From Alphaproteobacteria bacterium (lineage in GTDB: Bacteria; Pseudomonadota; Alphaproteobacteria; Rhodobacterales; Rhodobacteraceae): a stretch of 8,528 nucleotides of DNA. The DNA is taken from assembly GCA_003694465.1 (NCBI GenBank), contig RFKM01000261.1, positions 1-8,528 of the forward strand. Direction: 5' to 3'. The notes beneath the pieces are model-generated. The model was not told where the DNA came from. It was given only the letters and a program-made list of their open reading frames with translations, and did no database searches. Positions within the stretch are counted from its first letter, which is position 1, and every line of letters begins with the position of its first letter. Made by a program: the position numbers and the translations under genes. Below, piece by piece: positions 6,808 to 8,528 of the stretch.

Positions 6808-7162
6808 ACCCCTGGCCCTGGGCTTCCATCAGGGCGCGCAGGAGCTTTTCCTCGGTCATGTCGTCGTCGGCGGGCTTGTCGGCGGCCTCGGCCCCCATCA
6901 GCAGCGCCATATCGTCGTCTTCCGGCTCGTCGACCTCGTTCTGGGTCTGAAGCTTGGCGATCATGCGCTCGCGCAGTTCGTCGGCCGACTGGGTTTCCTC
7001 GGCGATCTCGCGCAGGGCGATGACCGGGAACTTGTCGTTGTCCGGATCGACCGTCTCGCGCGCGCCGCCGGCCAGCTCGCGCGCACGGTGGGCGGCCAGC
7101 ATCACCAGCTCGAACCGGTTGGGAACCTTGTCAACGCAATCTTCAACCGTCACGCGGGCCAT
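6806..7162 (-). CDS. rpoZ: DNA-directed RNA polymerase omega subunit
   Basis: Omega helps the beta' subunit fold and stay assembled in RNA polymerase, and in characterised proteobacteria it forms part of a (p)ppGpp-binding site. The 118-residue product starts [30 protein letters not shown], the conserved omega N-terminus, and continues with [17 protein letters not shown] (about 39-55), the second conserved block. The C-terminal tail from about residue 70 is acidic, carries two DDDM stretches and ends with a short predicted helix; such extensions are common in alphaproteobacterial omega. The ATG at 7162 has GAGAGG (7169-7174 on this strand) at 6 nt. It is first in the operon with rsh, DUF2062, pdxJ and acpS, behind the promoter at 7202-7230. 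The rpoZ-rsh pairing is an ancient proteobacterial arrangement. Confidence 0.96.
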   Translation of the reverse strand: MARVTVEDCVDKVPNRFELVMLAAHRARELAGGARETVDPDNDKFPVIALREIAEETQSADELRERMIAKLQTQNEVDEPEDDDMALLMGAEAADKPADDDMTEEKLLRALMEAQGQG

Positions 7163-7183
7163 GGCACACCTCTCGCAGGGATT

Positions 7184-7195
7184 TCGAAGCTTCGA
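7184..7195. repeat. 12-bp perfect palindrome in the rpoZ leader
   Basis: TCGAAGCTTCGA is its own reverse complement. It lies immediately downstream of the rpoZ -10 element, over the predicted transcription start near 7195, and about 10 bp before the ribosome-binding site. With no loop it would make a poor RNA hairpin, so an operator for a dimeric repressor is the more natural reading; chance is also possible. Confidence 0.55.
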
Positions 7196-7201
7196 GCGGC
7201 C

Positions 7202-7230
7202 TATTTATGCGCTCACTTCCCGGTTGACAA
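7202..7230 (-). promoter_or_regulatory. Predicted sigma70-type promoter of the rpoZ-rsh operon
   Basis: On the minus strand TTGTCA (7230-7225) is followed by a 17-bp spacer and TAAATA (7207-7202), embedded in GCATAAATA. The -35 matches the consensus at five of six positions and the spacing is ideal. The -10 match is moderate. Transcription would start near 7195, leaving a leader of about 33 nt before the rpoZ ATG. It is the best promoter-like sequence in the window. Confidence 0.6.
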
Positions 7231-7305
7231 GGGGATTCGGGGGAACGGGTCGGGCTGTGCGGCATTTGCCCCTGCGGCCCGCGTCACATCGGCCCGCCGC
7301 GGCGG

Positions 7306-7334
7306 TGGACGCCGCCCCGCCCAGCGATTAGGTT
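7306..7334 (+). promoter_or_regulatory. Weak candidate promoter for dnaX
   Basis: TGGACG (7306-7311) and TAGGTT (7329-7334) are 17 bp apart, matching the consensus at four and three of six positions. Transcription would start near 7341, about 22 nt before the dnaX ATG. The GATTAGGTT stretch is the only A+T-rich island in this GC-rich half, but the match is poor. Confidence 0.3.
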
Positions 7335-7362
7335 TGCCCCGCAACCCAGCCGGAGAGCGCCG

Positions 7363-8528
7363 ATGTCCGCCCCCAACGAACAGGCCTATCAGGTTCTGGC
7401 CCGCAAATACCGGCCCGAAACCTTTGCCGACCTCGTCGGTCAGGAAGCAATGGTGCGCACCCTGCGCAACGCCTTCGCCGCCGACCGCATCGCCCAGGCC
7501 TTCATGATGACGGGCATCCGCGGCGTCGGGAAGACCACCACCGCCCGGATCATCGCCAAGGGGCTCAACTGCATCGGCCCCGACGGCACCGGCGGGCCGA
7601 CCACCGAGCCCTGCGGCGTCTGCGAACACTGCCGGGCGATCGCCGAGGGGCGGCATGTCGATGTCATGGAGATGGACGCCGCCTCGAATACCGGCATCGA
7701 CAACATCCGCGAGGCGATCATCTCGTCGGTCTCCTATGCGCCCACCTCGGCGCGTTACAAGATCTACATCATCGACGAGGTTCACATGCTTTCGCGAAGC
7801 GCCTTCAACGCGCTTCTGAAAACGCTCGAAGAGCCGCCGGCGCATGTGAAATTCATCTTCGCCACGACCGAGATTCGCAAGGTGCCGGTCACGGTGCTCA
7901 GCCGGTGCCAGCGCTTCGACCTGCGGCGGATCGAACCCGAAGACATGATGGCCATGCTGCGCCGGATCGCCGAGGCCGAGGGGGCGCAGATCAGCGACGA
8001 GGCGCTGGCGCTCATCACCCGCGCCGCCGAGGGTTCGGCCCGCGACGCGCAATCGCTGCTCGATCAGGCGATCAGCCACGGCGCCGGCGAGACCAGCGCC
8101 GAGCAGGTGCGCGCCATGCTCGGGCTGGCCGACCGTGGGCGGGTGCTCGACCTGTTCGACATGATCCTCAAGGGCGATGCCGCCGGCGCGCTGTCGGAGC
8201 TCTCGCACCAATATGCCGATGGCGCCGACCCGCTGGCGGTGCTGCGCGATCTGGCCGAAGTCACCCATTGGGTCAGCGTCGTGAAGATCACCCCCGAGGC
8301 GGCGCAGGACCCGACCGTCAGCCCCGACGAGCGCGCGCGCGGGCAGGCGATGGCCGAGGCTTTGCCGGTGCGGGTGCTCAGCCGGATGTGGCAGATGCTG
8401 CTGAAGGCCCTCGAAGAGGTGGCCCAGGCGCCGAACGCGATGATGGCCGCCGAAATGGCGATCATCCGCCTGACCCATGTGGCCGACCTGCCCAGCCCCG
8501 AGGAGCTCGTGCGCAAGCTGGCCGAAAC
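7363..8528 (+). CDS. dnaX: DNA polymerase III subunit tau/gamma (DnaX), N-terminal part
   Basis: DnaX is the ATPase of the clamp loader, which places the beta sliding clamp on primed DNA; full-length tau also tethers polymerase cores and the helicase. The first 388 codons are present and the gene runs off the right edge. After the ALARKYRPETFADLVGQE-like opening (QVLARKYRPETFADLVGQE, 10-28) come Walker A GIRGVGKT (51-58), the four zinc-binding cysteines C70, C84, C87 and C90, the Walker B region YIIDEVHML (135-143), sensor 1 with the SRC motif (180-182) and sensor 2 GSARDAQSLLDQ (224-235). Domain III follows from about 245 onward. The ATG at 7363 has GGAGAG (7352-7357) at 5 nt. The tau-specific 3' half, where some bacteria carry a programmed frameshift site, is not in the window. 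Its transcription is divergent from rpoZ. Confidence 0.96.
   Translation, partial: MSAPNEQAYQVLARKYRPETFADLVGQEAMVRTLRNAFAADRIAQAFMMTGIRGVGKTTTARIIAKGLNCIGPDGTGGPTTEPCGVCEHCRAIAEGRHVDVMEMDAASNTGIDNIREAIISSVSYAPTSARYKIYIIDEVHMLSRSAFNALLKTLEEPPAHVKFIFATTEIRKVPVTVLSRCQRFDLRRIEPEDMMAMLRRIAEAEGAQISDEALALITRAAEGSARDAQSLLDQAISHGAGETSAEQVRAMLGLADRGRVLDLFDMILKGDAAGALSELSHQYADGADPLAVLRDLAEVTHWVSVVKITPEAAQDPTVSPDERARGQAMAEALPVRVLSRMWQMLLKALEEVAQAPNAMMAAEMAIIRLTHVADLPSPEELVRKLAE

Larger units (their letters stand above)
7163..7362. other. Divergent intergenic region rpoZ / dnaX
   Basis: These 200 bases separate two divergent genes. The rpoZ-proximal half (7181-7230) is relatively A+T rich and holds the rpoZ promoter and a perfect 12-bp palindrome. 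The dnaX-proximal half (about 7232-7327) is very G+C rich; its only promoter-like pair is TGGACG/TAGGTT just before dnaX. I see no small gene or RNA gene here. Confidence 0.6.

Noticed and set aside
7224..7229. A perfect TTGACA on the plus strand as a -35 box for dnaX
   Set aside because: At 16-18 bp downstream there is only GC-rich sequence with no -10 element. The same bases read in reverse form the well-spaced -35 of rpoZ, which explains them better.
4157..7507. A 1116-codon open reading frame on the plus strand, antisense to the DUF2062 gene, rsh and rpoZ and running into dnaX
   Set aside because: Its translation is His/Arg/Gly/Leu-rich with no family motifs, it is the reverse shadow of clearly conserved genes, and it ends out of frame inside dnaX. 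Long antisense frames are expected at this GC content because stop codons are rare opposite G/C-ending codons.
1..8528. A hidden defence system, toxin-antitoxin pair, prophage or insertion sequence
   Set aside because: Every stretch above about 200 bases is covered by a conserved housekeeping gene; composition is uniform, and there are no long direct or inverted terminal repeats, transposase motifs or repeat arrays.

Overview
The window reads as a high-GC alphaproteobacterial chromosome segment, most likely from the Rhodobacterales (Paracoccaceae/Roseobacteraceae). The evidence is the dense G/C-ending codon use, one bifunctional Rsh encoded directly behind rpoZ, the pdxJ-acpS pair, and the style of the FtsE, DnaX and PdxJ sequences. 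All recognisable genes are core housekeeping genes. I see no mobile element, CRISPR array, tRNA, rRNA or phage gene, and no strong candidate for a new biological system.

Layout. (1) 1-237, minus: the N-terminal part of a zinc-ribbon (MJ0042-type) protein whose remainder lies outside the window. (2) 238-418: a divergent intergenic region with a perfect 8+8 bp inverted repeat inside a cluster of TTGC/GCAA tetramers. (3) 419-2756, plus: a tightly coupled ftsE-ftsX-plsC operon (cell-division ABC complex, then a 1-acylglycerol-3-phosphate acyltransferase), with start/stop overlaps of 4 nt and 1 nt. (4) 2711-7162, minus: the operon rpoZ - rsh - DUF2062 membrane protein - pdxJ - acpS. Its last gene runs tail-to-tail into plsC, and the two coding regions overlap by 46 bp. 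(5) 7163-7362: a divergent promoter region, with a good sigma70-like promoter for rpoZ followed by a 12-bp perfect palindrome at the predicted start of transcription. (6) 7363-8528, plus: the first 388 codons of dnaX (DNA polymerase III tau/gamma); the 3' end is outside the window.

How the genes work together. FtsE and FtsX form an inner-membrane ATPase complex that links divisome constriction to peptidoglycan hydrolysis, and PlsC makes phosphatidic acid for the membrane. The opposing operon joins the RNA polymerase omega subunit to the (p)ppGpp synthetase/hydrolase, then a membrane protein of unknown role, vitamin B6 synthesis (PdxJ) and activation of acyl carrier protein (AcpS). Growth-rate control, cofactor supply and lipid synthesis are therefore co-transcribed, a link that rests on gene order. 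Several starts are not ATG (GTG for ftsE, ftsX and DUF2062; TTG for rsh), and most junctions suggest translational coupling.

The points most worth a second look are the repeat cluster upstream of ftsE, the palindrome in the rpoZ leader, the 46-bp antisense overlap of plsC and acpS, the TTG start of rsh with its ribosome-binding site in the rpoZ stop codon, and the absence of the usual lepB/rnc/era/recO neighbours beside pdxJ-acpS.
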